Positions 33,647 through 42,821 of a stretch of 52,421 bases of DNA are shown piece after piece. The DNA lies in contig CAYOAV010000007.1 of assembly GCA_964402055.1 (NCBI GenBank), positions 1 through 52,421 of the forward strand, given 5' to 3'. The notes under the pieces were generated by a model, which did not search any database, was not told the DNA's origin, and saw only the letters and a list, made by a program, of their open reading frames with translations. The position numbers and the translations under genes were made by a program. This stretch comes from UMGS363 sp964402055 (GTDB taxonomy: Bacteria > Bacillota > Clostridia > Oscillospirales > Ruminococcaceae). The first letter of the stretch is position 1. Each line of letters opens with the position of its first letter.

Positions 33647-35509
33647 TTAATACTGTGAGATAAAATCAATCGGATCAAGGTAATAACCGTTTGAACGAAC
33701 CTCAAAGTGGAGGTGATTTCCTGTTGCATATCCTGTAGCACCGACATAACCAAGGAGCTGACCTCTTACAACATAATCGCCGTAGCTGATTGCGATACTG
33801 CTCATATGAGCATACATCAGAACATTTCCATCATCATTTGCGACCATAACACTGTTGCCGTAGCCGTCATACTTGTTTGTTGCTCTTGTAACAGTTCCTG
33901 AAGCTGCCGCATAAATAGGTGTACCATAAGGAGCGGCAATATCGATACCCTTATGACCTCTGCCGTCACCCATATAAGCTGAGATATAGCCGCCGTCAAC
34001 AGGCCAGAAGTATTCTCCCGAGCCGCCGCTGCCTGTGCTAACCTCGGTGGTAGTAGGTCTTGTTCCAACTCTTACTTCCTTAGTAACAGGTTCGGAAAGG
34101 ACAACTCTTTCCTGCTCACTTCTTGAAATAACAACACCATTTTTGTATGTAACAAGTGCTGTGACCTGAGCAGTACCCTCTACGCCCTTAACATCGACCT
34201 TTTCCTCGCCCTTATAGAGGTTTTCATCCTCTGTCTTGACGATATCATAGTCAATTGAAACCTCATATGTTTCATTCTTTGTAACGAGTGTCTGGAGATA
34301 AGGAACTTCAGCAGAAAGTGTAATAACCGCACCGATAGGACAATAGCTTGTGATATCGTCGATAACCTCGCCCTCATATACTACTGGACAAGCAAGAAGC
34401 TCATCAAGTGTAATTCCGTTATGTGAAGCGATATTCCAAGGATTATCGCCGCTTGCGACCTCATAATAAACAGGCTCTGCAACTATTTCGCTAAGCTTAT
34501 CAATGATATCCTGCTGTGAAACGATCTCTGTAGGATAAACAAACTGCTCATAGGTATATTCAACAGCCTTGTCAAACCCAACGGAAACAACGTCAGGATC
34601 GGCCATATAAGGCGCTTTTATCCCTTCTATATAAGCTTCAATTTCGTCAATTTCTTCAACAGCGGCATAAAAATCGCCGTTGATCATTACTGTATAGGCT
34701 CTGACCTTTCCGTCAAGCTCATCGGAAGTAAGCGAATTAACAGCCGCTTCAGCCTCTTCCTCAAGGGAAACGACCTCAGGCTGAACCTCCTCCTGCTCCT
34801 CGGGAAGCTCAATATCAAGCTGCTCCTGCATTTTTTCAATAAGCTGGAATTCATCGATAACCTCGTCCATTGAATTGAGCGGCTTTATCGACAGATTCGT
34901 GCTGACAAGAGCGGAATCCTCTGTAGAATAATAAACAGCCTTATCGGAAATGGACTGCTGAGCGTCAGCAACAACGGATTCTGCGGAAACTATGCCAAGC
35001 TCTGTACCATTGCATTCAACAGCGATACCATAGCTTGTAGAAGCAGTATTTGCAACTACAATAGCAAGAAGTGCTACAGAAGCGGCAGGGAAAATATAAT
35101 TCACAGCCGACTTGATAGCCCTTTTCTCACGCTTTACATAGGAAACAAAATCAGCCATTGTAAGACTTACAGCTGTACCGAAGCCTGCTTCCCTTACTCT
35201 TTTAGCAAATTCTCCAAAGCCGCACTTAACATTCTCAGCCGCATTTACAACTGCGTCAACGGACTTGAAGAAGCCATTCTTTATGCCATTCAAAGCCTTA
35301 TAAAAAACAGGCTTTGCGGCAATTCTTACACGTTCTGCGAGCTTTACAAAAAAATCCGCAATTTTTGACGCACCGTATGAAATAGTATATGCTACAAGTG
35401 CACCTGTATTTACAACTGCACCCTCAAGCTTTTCTTTTTTATCTTTCTTATCGCTTAAAGAAACGGGTGGCACGAAATCCTTATGATTCCAACCGTTTTC
35501 GCTTTTCAT
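33647..35509 (-). CDS. M23 family cell-wall peptidase with LysM and G5 domains
   Basis: Peptidoglycan endopeptidase of 620 residues. A long cytoplasmic N-terminus (about 1-145) leads to one membrane helix (about 147-168, FPAASVALLAIVVANTAS), so it is a type II membrane protein. Outside lie a linker region, a LysM-like motif (about 355-405, SGDNPWNIASHNGITLDEL), a G5 domain (about 415-490) and a C-terminal M23 domain with zinc motifs HKGIDIAAPYGTPI and HLHFEVR. GGAGA precedes ATG 35509. Two WalR-type boxes flank its promoter, as expected for a wall hydrolase controlled by WalKR (inference). Confidence 0.93.
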   Translation of the reverse strand: MKSENGWNHKDFVPPVSLSDKKDKKEKLEGAVVNTGALVAYTISYGASKIADFFVKLAERVRIAAKPVFYKALNGIKNGFFKSVDAVVNAAENVKCGFGEFAKRVREAGFGTAVSLTMADFVSYVKREKRAIKSAVNYIFPAASVALLAIVVANTASTSYGIAVECNGTELGIVSAESVVADAQQSISDKAVYYSTEDSALVSTNLSIKPLNSMDEVIDEFQLIEKMQEQLDIELPEEQEEVQPEVVSLEEEAEAAVNSLTSDELDGKVRAYTVMINGDFYAAVEEIDEIEAYIEGIKAPYMADPDVVSVGFDKAVEYTYEQFVYPTEIVSQQDIIDKLSEIVAEPVYYEVASGDNPWNIASHNGITLDELLACPVVYEGEVIDDITSYCPIGAVITLSAEVPYLQTLVTKNETYEVSIDYDIVKTEDENLYKGEEKVDVKGVEGTAQVTALVTYKNGVVISRSEQERVVLSEPVTKEVRVGTRPTTTEVSTGSGGSGEYFWPVDGGYISAYMGDGRGHKGIDIAAPYGTPIYAAASGTVTRATNKYDGYGNSVMVANDDGNVLMYAHMSSIAISYGDYVVRGQLLGYVGATGYATGNHLHFEVRSNGYYLDPIDFISQY

Positions 35510-35580
35510 CGGGACATCTCCTTTCTCACAGCGGAAACCGCTGTTATCTTTTCATTTTGTTCTATATTGATTTTCAATTG

Positions 35581-35597
35581 GTTACAAATTAGTTACA
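35581..35597 (-). promoter_or_regulatory. WalR-type box 1, near transcription start
   Basis: Minus strand TGTAAC-N5-TGTAAC, an exact fit to the WalR (YycF) consensus TGTWAH-N5-TGTWAH. It covers roughly +2 to +18 relative to the predicted start. Confidence 0.65.
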
Positions 35598-35605
35598 TTA
35601 ATACT

Positions 35606-35633
35606 ATTATACGACTTTTTCAGATTTTTTCAA
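35606..35633 (-). promoter_or_regulatory. Promoter of the M23 peptidase gene
   Basis: Minus strand TTGAAA (35633-35628) and TATAAT (35611-35606), 16 bp apart, giving a leader of about 90 nt. The predicted leader holds the palindrome AGCGG-N6-CCGCT (complement of 35530-35545). Confidence 0.75.
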
Positions 35634-35638
35634 GTACA

Positions 35639-35655
35639 ATTACAAAATGGTAACA
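35639..35655 (-). promoter_or_regulatory. WalR-type box 2, upstream of -35
   Basis: Minus strand TGTTAC-N5-TGTAAT, also matching TGTWAH-N5-TGTWAH. It lies immediately upstream of the -35 box, a position suited to activation. Confidence 0.6.
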
Positions 35656-35764
35656 ATTAATCTGCTTTTTTCATATACTATTCCAACTTTATCACTATGT
35701 TTTTATGCACATTAACAACAAAAAACGTTTTCGTAACCATTTTTTACCACTAATTATGAACATT

Positions 35765-35809
35765 AAAAGCTCCTTTTCATCTGCAATAATTACAGTAAAA
35801 AGGAGCTTT
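35765..35809 (-). terminator. Terminator of the rnf operon
   Basis: AAAGCTCCTTTT / AAAAGGAGCTTT, a 12-bp stem with a 19-nt loop just after the rnfB stop. The tail on the minus strand is only moderately T-rich. Confidence 0.7.
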
Positions 35810-35814
35810 AAAAT

Positions 35815-36633
35815 TTATTTTGTAACAGTCACAATGCCGTCACATCTTCCGATAGCGTGGGTAGGGCAACCCTCAACGCATTTGCCGCAGTTTGTGCATT
35901 TGCTGTAATCAATTCTTGCAACGTTGTTTTCAACGGTAATTGCACCAAATTCACAGCCCTTTTCGCATTTTTTACAGCCGATACAGCCGTTTTTGCAATT
36001 CTGACGTGTGATCTTTCCGTTATCCTGCGACGAGCAAAGAACATCAACGTGATTGGTTATATCATGGACTACGATAAGCTGATTAGGGCAAGCCTTCGAG
36101 CAAAGTCCACAGCCGACACATTTCGCACGGTCAACCTTTGCAACTCCGTCAACTATTGAAATAGCGTTTTCGGGGCATACTCTCACGCAGTCGCCATAAC
36201 CAAGACAGCCATATGCACAAGCACTCTGTCCGTTATAAAAACGCTTAGCCGCCTTACAGGACTGAACTCCGTCAAACTCGAATTTATCAGCGGAACGTGC
36301 GTTACAGTTACCGTTACAGCGTACAACGGCAATTTTAGGAACTATCTCGCCTGCTTCAACTCCCATAAGAGCCGCAATCGCTTCGGCGGCTTTCTGTCCT
36401 CCTGCGTTGCAGAGGTTTGTAGGAGCATTATTCTTAACGATAGCCTCGGCATAAGCCGCACAGCCCGAATAACCGCATGAACCGCAGTTAGCCTGAGGAA
36501 GAACCTCACTTATCTGATCTATCCTGTCGTCCGTTTTTACCTCAAAAACCTTTGAGCATACTGTAAGCAATACGCCCGAAAGAAGTCCTATTGCGGCAAA
36601 AACAAGAGCAGGAACAACATAGGTTGTAAACAT
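35815..36633 (-). CDS. rnfB: Rnf complex subunit RnfB
   Basis: Iron-sulfur subunit that receives electrons from ferredoxin in the membrane Rnf complex (ferredoxin:NAD+ oxidoreductase, ion-pumping). Of 272 residues, an N-terminal helix (about 5-27) is followed by the four-cysteine domain CGSCGYSGC and several ferredoxin-like clusters: CAYGCLGYGDCVRVCP, CVGCGLCSKACP, CIGCKKCEKGC and CTNCGKCVEGCP. The C-terminus stops soon after the last cluster. It is the last gene of the rnfCDGEAB order, 13 bp after rnfA. Confidence 0.96.
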   Translation of the reverse strand: MFTTYVVPALVFAAIGLLSGVLLTVCSKVFEVKTDDRIDQISEVLPQANCGSCGYSGCAAYAEAIVKNNAPTNLCNAGGQKAAEAIAALMGVEAGEIVPKIAVVRCNGNCNARSADKFEFDGVQSCKAAKRFYNGQSACAYGCLGYGDCVRVCPENAISIVDGVAKVDRAKCVGCGLCSKACPNQLIVVHDITNHVDVLCSSQDNGKITRQNCKNGCIGCKKCEKGCEFGAITVENNVARIDYSKCTNCGKCVEGCPTHAIGRCDGIVTVTK

Positions 36634-36646
36634 TTCCTATCCCTCC

Positions 36647-37225
36647 TTAGCTGAACATTCCCGAGAAGCCCATAAAGCTTACGGAAACGATTGAAGCGGC
36701 GATGAGCGTTGCAGGGATACCCTTGAACATTGCTGGTGTATCAGCGGCATTTACTCTCTGACGAACTCCGCTGAAAATAACGAGGGCGAGTGTAAAACCA
36801 AGACCTGCTCCGACCGAGTTTACTATCGACTGACCGAGGTTATAGCTGTTATCTATATTAAGAATAGTAACACCGAGAACCGCACAGTTTGTAGTAATAA
36901 GCGGCAGATAAACACCGAGTGCCTTATAAAGCGGCGGCAGAGCCTTTTTCAGGAACATTTCAACTATCTGCACAAAAAGTGCGATAATTACGATAAACGC
37001 AATGGTTTTAAGATATTCAAGTCCAAGCGGAACAAGGATAAATGTATATATCGGGAAGGTCGCAAGCGTTGCACAAGCCATAACAAACGTTACCGCCGCA
37101 CCCATTCCGACTGCACTGTCGAGCTTTTTTGAAACTCCGAGGAATGCACATATTCCCATAAATTTTGAAAGCACGAAGTTATCAACAAGCATTGCACTTA
37201 AAAGTATAACGAGCATAGATTTCAT
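36647..37225 (-). CDS. rnfA: Rnf complex subunit RnfA
   Basis: Polytopic membrane subunit of 192 residues with six helices; with RnfE it forms the inverted-repeat membrane pair that binds a buried iron-sulfur cluster. Hallmarks are VDNFVLSKFMGICAFLGVSK near the N-terminus and LITTNCAVLGVTILN in the second half, whose cysteines (Cys in GICAF and TNCAV) are the cluster ligands. It abuts rnfE, overlapping it by one base. Confidence 0.96.
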   Translation of the reverse strand: MKSMLVILLSAMLVDNFVLSKFMGICAFLGVSKKLDSAVGMGAAVTFVMACATLATFPIYTFILVPLGLEYLKTIAFIVIIALFVQIVEMFLKKALPPLYKALGVYLPLITTNCAVLGVTILNIDNSYNLGQSIVNSVGAGLGFTLALVIFSGVRQRVNAADTPAMFKGIPATLIAASIVSVSFMGFSGMFS

Positions 37226-37902
37226 CAGTCGTTACCTCCTTCCTTATTACAGGAGGGGCAGTTTGCGGCATTCGGGCAGCCTTCACAGCCGATTTCCTGC
37301 GGAGGCTCTTTCTTTGCAATTTTATTTACAATTGCAATTATAACACCGAGTGTAAAGAAGCCGCCTGCAGGCATAATAAATGCAGTCATTGTTACAGGGA
37401 GGTGGAGGTCGATACCGAACCACTGACCTGAACCAAGAATTTCACGAACACTTCCCATAAGGAAAAGTGCAAGCGTAAATCCAAGGCCGCTTCCAAGTCC
37501 GTCAAGAGCGGATTTCCAAGGATTATTCTTTGAAGCGAACGCCTCTGCACGTCCAAGAATAATACAGTTTACGGTTATAAGCGAAAGGAACAATCCAAGG
37601 CTGTCATAAAGTGCTGGTATATAGCCCTTGAGAATGAATTCAATAAGTGTTACAAAGCTTGCGATAACAACGATAAAGCAAGGCAGTCGGACAGCCTTTG
37701 GTATAATATTTTTAAGCAGGGATATTGCAAGATTTGAGCATACAAGAACGAACGTAGTTGCAAGACCCATACCGATTCCGTTTGAAGCCATTGTAGTAAC
37801 GGCAAGCGTTGGACACATACCGAGCTGTGTAACGAAAACAGGATTTTCCTTGATTATACCCTTGATAAGCTCATAGGTACTGCTGGTTTTATTCTCACTC
37901 AC
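37225..37902 (-). CDS. rnfE: Rnf complex subunit RnfE
   Basis: Membrane subunit of 225 residues, homologous to RnfA/NqrD, with six helices. Conserved cysteine regions are VTQLGMCPTLAVTT and LITVNCIILGRAEAFASKNN. The C-terminus adds a cysteine-rich tail (IGCEGCPNAANCPSCNKEGG) with four Cys, a clostridial extension of unknown role. The start overlaps the rnfG stop by 8 nt. Confidence 0.95.
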   Translation of the reverse strand: MSENKTSSTYELIKGIIKENPVFVTQLGMCPTLAVTTMASNGIGMGLATTFVLVCSNLAISLLKNIIPKAVRLPCFIVVIASFVTLIEFILKGYIPALYDSLGLFLSLITVNCIILGRAEAFASKNNPWKSALDGLGSGLGFTLALFLMGSVREILGSGQWFGIDLHLPVTMTAFIMPAGGFFTLGVIIAIVNKIAKKEPPQEIGCEGCPNAANCPSCNKEGGND

Positions 37903-38548
37903 TTACGGTCACTCCTTCCATATTATATGCGTCAAGTGCGATCTCAACGGCTCTGTACATACCCTTTGACGAGAATGTCGCACCTGTTACAGCGTCAAGC
38001 TGAAAAGCGGAATCAAGCTCTGATGAAGCCGCTTCCTTTTCAGCCTTAAGGCTTTCTATTTCTTCCCTACTGCCCCATACGAACCTCTTGGAGGAGCTGT
38101 CAGCTTCTTCCTCATTCGGGAGCATATCAAAGGAAAGGCCCTTGAACTGGTCAAGGAAGGACGCATCCTGAACCTTAGTACCAAGACCAGGAGTTTCTCC
38201 GATAGAAAGTATCGAAACAGCGGAAACACTGCCATTCTCCATACCTACAAGGACGTGCAGACCGCCGCTTGAATAGCCGTCTGTTGTTATTTCATAAGCA
38301 AAGCGTCCGTTGCCGTCCGCAAGGACACAGGTAACGCCATCGGGAGAGTAAATATTTCCATTTTCGTCAAGCTTCATTTCAAAGCCATCGGATGTGCCGT
38401 ATATTTCATCAAGAGCTGTTATCATTTCATCGGTAATAACGCCTGTATTATCAACATAGGTAGCTTCATATGCAATTACCAGCAATGCACAGGATATAAG
38501 GCATATAAGCGTAAGCACGAGCGAAGGCTGTATTTTTTCCTTAAACAT
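37895..38548 (-). CDS. rnfG: Rnf complex subunit RnfG (covalent FMN)
   Basis: Single-helix subunit (217 residues; helix about 8-27) with an extracytoplasmic FMN-binding domain. The flavinylation motif TGATFSSKG lies near residue 190, where ApbE attaches FMN through a phosphoester bond to the threonine. GETPGLGTKVQD is the conserved FMN-domain segment. An ApbE gene heads the same operon. It overlaps rnfD by one base. Confidence 0.95.
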   Translation of the reverse strand: MFKEKIQPSLVLTLICLISCALLVIAYEATYVDNTGVITDEMITALDEIYGTSDGFEMKLDENGNIYSPDGVTCVLADGNGRFAYEITTDGYSSGGLHVLVGMENGSVSAVSILSIGETPGLGTKVQDASFLDQFKGLSFDMLPNEEEADSSSKRFVWGSREEIESLKAEKEAASSELDSAFQLDAVTGATFSSKGMYRAVEIALDAYNMEGVTVSE

Positions 38549-39510
38549 TATTCAGCCTCCTTTGCGGTTTTTTTAGTGATTTTTGCACCGAGCGGCTTTG
38601 TTCTGCAAAGTCTGTCGATATAAGGTGTAAGAAGATTCATAAGCAGAATTGAGAATGAAACGCCCTCGGGGAATGAACCGAACTGACGGATAACGAATGT
38701 GATGATAGCACAGCCTGTACCGAATACTATCTTTCCCTTGGTTGTGAGCGGAGTTGTTGCATAATCGGTTGCCATAAAGAATGCACCTATCATAAGTCCG
38801 CCTGCAAGAATCTGATATATAGTAACTGTAAAGCTTCCTGTATAAATAAATGTGAGCAGACCGAAAACACCAATAAAAGCGATAGGAGTTGCAGGCGAGA
38901 TAACACCTGTCACGATGAGGAAAATTCCGCCGATAATGAGTGCCAACGCACAGGTTTCACCGATACAGCCGCCTGTCTGACCGAAAAGCATTTCATTAAA
39001 GGTGAATGGAGTGACCAGAGCCTCGCCGTTATCGAGCCATTCTGCCGCAAGCGGAGTTGCACCTGTTACCGTATCGAAAGGCTTCACCCAGCTTGTCATC
39101 TGCGAGGAGAATGACACCATAAGTACGATTCTTGCGGCAATTGCAGGATTGGCAAAATTCTGACCGATACCTCCGAAAAGCTGTTTAACTATAACGATAG
39201 CGAAAAAGCTTCCGATAAGCGGAACATAAAACGGAACTGTTGACGGAAGATTCATTCCGAGCAACAAGCCTGTTACAACTGCGGAAAGATCGGAAATTGT
39301 ATGCTGTTTTTTTGTAACAGCGGCAAAAAGTGCTTCAAACGCAACGCAGTATACTATTGTTTCAACGAGTACAAGTGCGGCTTTAAAGCCAAAGTAAATA
39401 CAGCCCATAATAGCTGACGGCAGAAGTGCGATAATAACCATAAGCATTATCTTCTGCGTGGAAAGACCGCCGCTTCTGTGAGGCGACGGAGAAACTCTTA
39501 AACCTGTCAT
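38548..39510 (-). CDS. rnfD: Rnf complex subunit RnfD (covalent FMN)
   Basis: Polytopic membrane subunit (320 residues, about nine to ten helices). The flavinylation site is in DTVTGATPLA (Thr near residue 150), facing outside, and FGGIGQNFANPAIAARIVLM is the conserved NqrB/RnfD core. The start is ATG 39510, preceded by GAAAGGAGA; the longer frame from 39567 overlaps the rnfC end without its own ribosome-binding site. Confidence 0.95.
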   Translation of the reverse strand: MTGLRVSPSPHRSGGLSTQKIMLMVIIALLPSAIMGCIYFGFKAALVLVETIVYCVAFEALFAAVTKKQHTISDLSAVVTGLLLGMNLPSTVPFYVPLIGSFFAIVIVKQLFGGIGQNFANPAIAARIVLMVSFSSQMTSWVKPFDTVTGATPLAAEWLDNGEALVTPFTFNEMLFGQTGGCIGETCALALIIGGIFLIVTGVISPATPIAFIGVFGLLTFIYTGSFTVTIYQILAGGLMIGAFFMATDYATTPLTTKGKIVFGTGCAIITFVIRQFGSFPEGVSFSILLMNLLTPYIDRLCRTKPLGAKITKKTAKEAE

Positions 39511-39526
39511 AATATTTTCTCCTTTC

Positions 39527-40825
39527 TCACTTCTTCGGGGCAGGTCTTGGAAGAAGTCCCTTTGCAAGCTGATTTGCTTCTGCGAGGGGCTTATTTGCGG
39601 GGCATATATATGAACAGCAGCCGCAATTCATACAAAGCGAAACCTTTAATTCCTGCAAAGCCTCAATATCCTTATTCTTATATGCGTTAAGCAGAAGATT
39701 AGGCATAAGGTTCATCGGGCATACCTTTATACAGTTGCCGCAGCGTATGCAGGCGGATTCCTTTTTCTCCTCGATCTCATCAAAGGCGAGAACGGCATTC
39801 GTTGTTTTGGTGATGACCTGCTGTTCGGTATCATAAACGGACGAACCCATCATCGGACCGCCAAGAAGAACCTTTTTAGGGCTTTCAGCACCGCCAAATT
39901 CAAGAATTTCCGAAAGCCTTGTTCCTATTGGCACGATATAATTGCCCTTGTTTTTCTTTACACTGCTTCCGTCAAGGGTAATACGCTTTGAAACGAGGGG
40001 CATACCTGTTTTCAGATATGTGCTTACAAAAGCCGCTGAGGAAACGTTCATAACCATAACTCCCTCATTTGCAGGAAGCTCACCCTCTTCGACTATTCTT
40101 CCAGTAGCAGAGAAGATTATGACCTTTTCCGCACCCTGTGGATAGGAGGACGGGAGAGTTACGACCTCTATTGACTTATTTCCCTTAGTTTTTTCCTTGA
40201 AAAGCTCAATTGCTTCAGGCTTATTATTCTCAATACAAATTTTACAATTAGGAATATCGAGCCATTTCTGTACAAGCTGTATTCCGTTAATAACATCATC
40301 AGGTGCTTCGACCATCTGTCTGAAATCGGCTGTAATAAACGGCTCACATTCAGCGGCATTGATAACAAGCGTATCAATCGGAGTTTTTGACGGATCAAAT
40401 GCCATTTTAACGTGCGTAGGGAAGCCTGCACCGCCAAGGCCGACAAGTCCGCTGTCACGGATAGCCGAAATAAAGGATTTTCTGTCAGTTATTCCGGGTG
40501 CTTTGATGTTTTCATCGGCTTTCTGCTCGCCGTCCGTATCAATCACGGCCGCTTTGCAGGTTGAACCGTTCGCAAGTGGATAATCCGTTATTGCACTTAC
40601 CGTTCCCGAAACAGGTGAATGTATCGGAGCTGACATAAAAGCCTCCGTATCGCCTATTTTCTGACCGACAAGCACGGTATCCCCTGCCTTGACAAGGCAA
40701 TCGCATGGTGCGCCCATTGACATTGACATCGGAACGACTATCTGCTTCGGCAGAGCAAATTCAACCGTGGCAGAGCCTTGTGTTCCCTTATCATGCGAAA
40801 GATGAACACCGTTAAGTTTTTTCAT
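39527..40825 (-). CDS. rnfC: Rnf complex subunit RnfC (NADH-binding)
   Basis: Peripheral cytoplasmic subunit of 432 residues that binds FMN and reduces NAD+. The N-terminal barrel-sandwich region (about 35-95) is followed by the NuoF-like Rossmann domain (GLVGLGGAGFPTHVKMAF; INAAECEPFITADFRQM) and two 4Fe-4S motifs, CIRCGNCIKVCP and CMNCGCCSYICP. Of two nearby ATGs, 40825 gives a 9-nt spacing to GGAGG; 40831 gives only 3 nt. It is the first core rnf gene after the accessory trio. Confidence 0.95.
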   Translation of the reverse strand: MKKLNGVHLSHDKGTQGSATVEFALPKQIVVPMSMSMGAPCDCLVKAGDTVLVGQKIGDTEAFMSAPIHSPVSGTVSAITDYPLANGSTCKAAVIDTDGEQKADENIKAPGITDRKSFISAIRDSGLVGLGGAGFPTHVKMAFDPSKTPIDTLVINAAECEPFITADFRQMVEAPDDVINGIQLVQKWLDIPNCKICIENNKPEAIELFKEKTKGNKSIEVVTLPSSYPQGAEKVIIFSATGRIVEEGELPANEGVMVMNVSSAAFVSTYLKTGMPLVSKRITLDGSSVKKNKGNYIVPIGTRLSEILEFGGAESPKKVLLGGPMMGSSVYDTEQQVITKTTNAVLAFDEIEEKKESACIRCGNCIKVCPMNLMPNLLLNAYKNKDIEALQELKVSLCMNCGCCSYICPANKPLAEANQLAKGLLPRPAPKK

Positions 40826-40893
40826 CTGCATATTCCTCCCTTTATTGGTATCGGGCAGAATTTACCCGATATAATACAATTTTTTGAGGGTTA

Positions 40894-41409
40894 TCAAAGC
40901 CTTGACAACCGTTTTTTCAGCTGCGGCGAGAGCCTTCCCGAAACCGCACCTGTGAAAAAGCCCGAGGCTATCGCTGTGACGAGAAGCATCGGTGCATAAT
41001 ATAATGTATATATACTGCCTGTAAAAAAACAAGCGGCAAAAAGCTGACCAAAGATATGAAGAACCGCTCCCGAAACGCTCACCGAAATATAGGACGATTT
41101 CGTTTTTTTCAGCAGAATCACCATAACTGCAAAGGACGGCAGACCTCCACATACGGACATAGTTCCTGCTGTAAAGCCTCTTGTAAGCATAACAAAAGCC
41201 GATTTTAACAGCGTTATAAGAAGTGCGGTAGGTGCGTTTATACATTCAGCCGCACAAAGCACCACAATATTTGCAAGACCTATTCTCACTCCTGCGGGAA
41301 GAAAGGCTGAACACATACTTTCCATAGCTGTAAGTGCCGCCGCAAGTGCAAGCAATATTCCCGAAACGGCGATATATGCCGCCGCAGATCTGAACGGATT
41401 AAGCTTCAT
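40894..41409 (-). CDS. Gx transporter family membrane protein
   Basis: Membrane protein of 171 residues with about five helices, of the family once named heptaprenyl diphosphate synthase component I and now often called Gx transporter. Conserved segments are LPAGVRIGLANIVVL, FVMLTRGFTAGTMSVCGGLP and VLHIFGQLFAACFF. It resembles ECF-type S-components and is commonly found beside NusG-II, ApbE and Rnf genes, as here, which suggests a supporting role for the redox complex (inference). AGGA precedes ATG 41409. Confidence 0.8.
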   Translation of the reverse strand: MKLNPFRSAAAYIAVSGILLALAAALTAMESMCSAFLPAGVRIGLANIVVLCAAECINAPTALLITLLKSAFVMLTRGFTAGTMSVCGGLPSFAVMVILLKKTKSSYISVSVSGAVLHIFGQLFAACFFTGSIYTLYYAPMLLVTAIASGFFTGAVSGRLSPQLKKRLSRL

Positions 41410-41426
41410 ATCTATTCCTAAATAAT

Positions 41427-41457
41427 CGCTGATTAATACGTTTCGCTTTAATCAGCG
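41427..41457 (-). other. Intra-operon hairpin
   Basis: CGCTGATTAA / TTAATCAGCG, a perfect 10-bp stem with an 11-nt loop between the NusG-II gene and the Gx gene. It lacks a T tail on the minus strand, so it is more likely a processing or stability element than a terminator. Confidence 0.5.
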
Positions 41458-41462
41458 GATTT

Positions 41463-41846
41463 CTAATTCAAGACAATATCAATATTATCGTCATTATTTT
41501 CGTTGATTATTCTTACCGATATACGATTTGGCAAACAGACAATTGTCTGCTTTGACGAGGATATAAAGCCTGTTTTCACGCAGACCTTATCGGGGCAGTC
41601 CGAATCGGAAACACGGATCTTTTTATCACTCACTTCAAGGGTAACTCCATATTCCTCTAACGGATATAAGCCGCTCTCATAAAGAGGATAGCTCCCGACC
41701 TGCTCACCGTTATAATAGACCGCCGCATATGAACCGCCTGAACCGCTGTTTATCAGCATTATTACTGCAACAAGCAGAATAACCGCCGCAATAACAATAT
41801 CGGAAAGCTTAAATATCCGCCTTGAGCCTGAATCCTGATTTTTCAT
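41463..41846 (-). CDS. NusG domain II-containing membrane-anchored protein
   Basis: 127 residues: one membrane helix (about 15-35) followed by an extracytoplasmic NusG-domain-II-like fold. The family hallmark RVSDSDCPDKVCVKTGFIS contains the paired cysteines, followed by IVCLPNRISVRI. ATG 41846 is chosen because the longer frame reaches far into apbE; AAGGAG lies 15 nt upstream, a long spacing. It overlaps the apbE end by 38 bp. These proteins accompany Rnf/ApbE modules; the function is unknown. Confidence 0.85.
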   Translation of the reverse strand: MKNQDSGSRRIFKLSDIVIAAVILLVAVIMLINSGSGGSYAAVYYNGEQVGSYPLYESGLYPLEEYGVTLEVSDKKIRVSDSDCPDKVCVKTGFISSSKQTIVCLPNRISVRIINENNDDNIDIVLN

Positions 41847-42813
41847 AAAGTGTAAAATCAACTCCTTGGCTGACATAGACGTTTTTTTCATTATCTGCCG
41901 CAACTATTTCAAAGCCTGTATCCTCAGATATAAAATCTTTAAGAGTTTCAGTTCCGCCGATATACAGAGCCGTTGCTAAAAGATCGGTATATATGCCGCC
42001 ATTTTCCATTTCCACAGGAGCTGTCACTGTAACGGAAACAAGATCTGTTTCAACAGGCATACCTGTTTCAGGCGAAAGAATATGCTCATATTTTACGCCA
42101 TTTTCTTCAAAAAAGCGCTCATATCCTCCGCTTGTTGAGATAAATGCCGCCTTTGTTTCAATAACTCCGAGGTAATCTGACGGAGAATCGGGATTTTTTA
42201 CAGCCGCTCTGAACAAAGAGCCATCAGGCTTTTCGCCATACAAAAGCGTTGACGAACCAAGCGAAGCTATTTCAAACCCTGTACCGACTTCATCGAGCAA
42301 GGCTTTGACCTTATCGCAGGCATAACCCTTGGCAGAAGCACCAAAATCGAGCTTTGTACCATCTGGCATAAGCGAAAAAGGTATATTTTCATTGGTAATA
42401 GTCGCAACAGCCTCCGCAAGCTCATTTTCATCGGGGACGTGAGGATCTCCTCCCGAAATTCCCCAAAGCTGCGTAACCGCACCGCAGGTATAATTAACGC
42501 TTTTACCAAAAAGATATTCAAAGCGTTCGTTCCATTCACGGCACAATGCGGCACATTCAGTAATATTCTCCCCTGTAAGCTGATTGGCATTTTTTTCATA
42601 AACCTCTGAAAATTCGCTGTCAAGCTCTTTAAGCAGGGAAATAGTGCCGTTATCCTCCGTTTTATCGGAGGTAACGCTGACATATGTGTCAAAAAGGAAC
42701 AATTCCTCCGTTCTGTTATTTTCCATATTATGCGTATTTATTCCGCATGAGCAGAATATCAGGCAAGGAAACACCGACAGGATAATCAAAGAGATATTTT
42801 TTAAGATATTCAT
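41809..42813 (-). CDS. apbE: FAD:protein FMN transferase (ApbE), lipoprotein
   Basis: Extracytoplasmic flavin transferase of 334 residues. It cleaves FAD and attaches FMN to threonine in [S/T]GA[T/S] motifs, here most likely RnfG and RnfD encoded downstream. The N-terminal signal ends in an imperfect lipobox FCSC. Core motifs are VTQLWGISGGDP, LDFGASAKGYACDKV (FAD site), ASLGSSTLLYGEKPDG and YTDLLATALYIGG with the metal-binding Asp. No Shine-Dalgarno is visible before ATG 42813, and a good promoter ends only 8 bp upstream, so the mRNA may be leaderless. Confidence 0.92.
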   Translation of the reverse strand: MNILKNISLIILSVFPCLIFCSCGINTHNMENNRTEELFLFDTYVSVTSDKTEDNGTISLLKELDSEFSEVYEKNANQLTGENITECAALCREWNERFEYLFGKSVNYTCGAVTQLWGISGGDPHVPDENELAEAVATITNENIPFSLMPDGTKLDFGASAKGYACDKVKALLDEVGTGFEIASLGSSTLLYGEKPDGSLFRAAVKNPDSPSDYLGVIETKAAFISTSGGYERFFEENGVKYEHILSPETGMPVETDLVSVTVTAPVEMENGGIYTDLLATALYIGGTETLKDFISEDTGFEIVAADNEKNVYVSQGVDFTLYEKSGFRLKADI

Positions 42814-42821
42814 ACATTTTC

